Shown one piece after another: positions 5,949 through 6,273 of a stretch of DNA of 6,273 bases. Position numbers and translations under genes: made by a program. Positions within the stretch are counted from its first letter, which is position 1, and the number at the start of each line of letters is the position of its first letter. The DNA comes from Limnohabitans sp. Its GTDB lineage: Bacteria > Pseudomonadota > Gammaproteobacteria > Burkholderiales > Burkholderiaceae_C. The stretch is taken from the NCBI GenBank assembly GCA_015657605.1, contig JACDQO010000302.1, positions 1 to 6,273 on the forward strand, given 5' to 3'. The notes beneath the pieces were generated by a model, which was not told the origin of the DNA, made no database searches, and was given only the letters and a program-made list of their open reading frames with translations.

Positions 5949-6273
5949 TCACTTGAGCCAAGTGTCATAAGCGGTTTTGCAGATCAAGGCCAAGACCACG
6001 AAGATGAAGACTTGGCGCACAAAACCCGAGCCGTGCTTGAGCGCCAAACGCGTGCCGATCAAGCTGCCAACGATGTTGGCCACCGCCATGGCCAAGGCCA
6101 AGTGCCACCACACATGGCCTTGGTAGGCGAACAGCATGAGGGCTGAAAAGTTGGTCGCCACATTGATGAATTTGGCCGAGGCAGAGGCGTTCAAAAAGTC
6201 ATAGCCCAGCCAGCGCACATAGGCGAACACCAAAAAGCTGCCTGTGCCCGGGCCAAAAAACCATCGTAAAACC
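5949..6273 (-). CDS. TauE/SafE-family permease (YfcA-like), C-terminal part, 5' end beyond window
   Basis: This is the C-terminal 107 residues of a membrane permease of the TauE/SafE (UPF0721, YfcA-like) family, whose characterised members are linked to export of sulfite, sulfoacetate or other organosulfur anions. Full-length members have about 250-260 residues. The visible part begins within the second family repeat, whose signature FFGPGTGSFL is present. It is followed by GYDFLNASASAKFINVATNFSALMLFA and three hydrophobic helices, with SLIGTRLALKHGSGFVRQVFIFVVLALICKTAYDTW at the end, the usual C-terminus. The frame runs open to the window edge (last complete codon at 6270-6272). The TTG at 6231-6233 is an internal Leu codon and not a start. 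The gene is convergent with the EamA gene to its left. The exact substrate cannot be assigned. Confidence 0.9.
   Translation of the reverse strand, partial: VLRWFFGPGTGSFLVFAYVRWLGYDFLNASASAKFINVATNFSALMLFAYQGHVWWHLALAMAVANIVGSLIGTRLALKHGSGFVRQVFIFVVLALICKTAYDTWLK

Noticed and set aside
6231..6233. A TTG as start of a 94-residue protein at the right edge.
   Set aside because: The frame continues upstream through FFGPGTGSF, the TauE/SafE signature, to the window edge, so this TTG is an internal Leu codon.

Overview
The window looks like an ordinary chromosomal segment of a betaproteobacterium. The G+C-rich composition, the protein families and the wording of the encoded proteins (glycolate oxidase GlcF, a PEDVTL-type DedA protein, the TauE/SafE protein with an FFGPGTGSF motif) fit Burkholderiales, probably a Comamonadaceae-like freshwater lineage. 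That assignment comes from recognising the sequences, not from a search. I see no rRNA, tRNA, CRISPR array, insertion sequence, phage gene or attachment site.

Layout from left to right. (1) The window opens inside glcF, the iron-sulfur subunit of glycolate oxidase, on the + strand and cut at its 5' side. (2) A small + strand gene follows, encoding a 128-residue protein with a predicted coiled coil and a C-terminal membrane anchor and no function I recognise. (3) Three genes lie on the - strand, read from right to left as dedA, an EamA/DMT-family permease and a Cys-type glutathione peroxidase. dedA and the permease are 12 bases apart and probably co-transcribed; the peroxidase follows after 70 bases. 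A good sigma70-like promoter for this set lies at about 3760-3787. (4) A 205-base divergent region separates dedA from the next + strand pair. (5) That pair is alr (alanine racemase) and, 13 bases further on, a second EamA/DMT permease. (6) The window ends in the C-terminal part of a TauE/SafE-family permease on the - strand, convergent with the second EamA gene and only 15 bases from it.

Functionally this is a housekeeping neighbourhood: glycolate oxidation, peroxide detoxification, D-alanine supply for peptidoglycan, and four integral-membrane transport or membrane-homeostasis proteins whose substrates cannot be read from the sequence. I found no convincing sign of a new biological system. 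The points most worth a second look are the uncharacterised coiled-coil/membrane protein after glcF, the tight pairing of alr with an EamA permease, and the odd dedA-permease junction, where the two genes share a reading frame and the second start has anti-Shine-Dalgarno-like sequence in place of a ribosome binding site.
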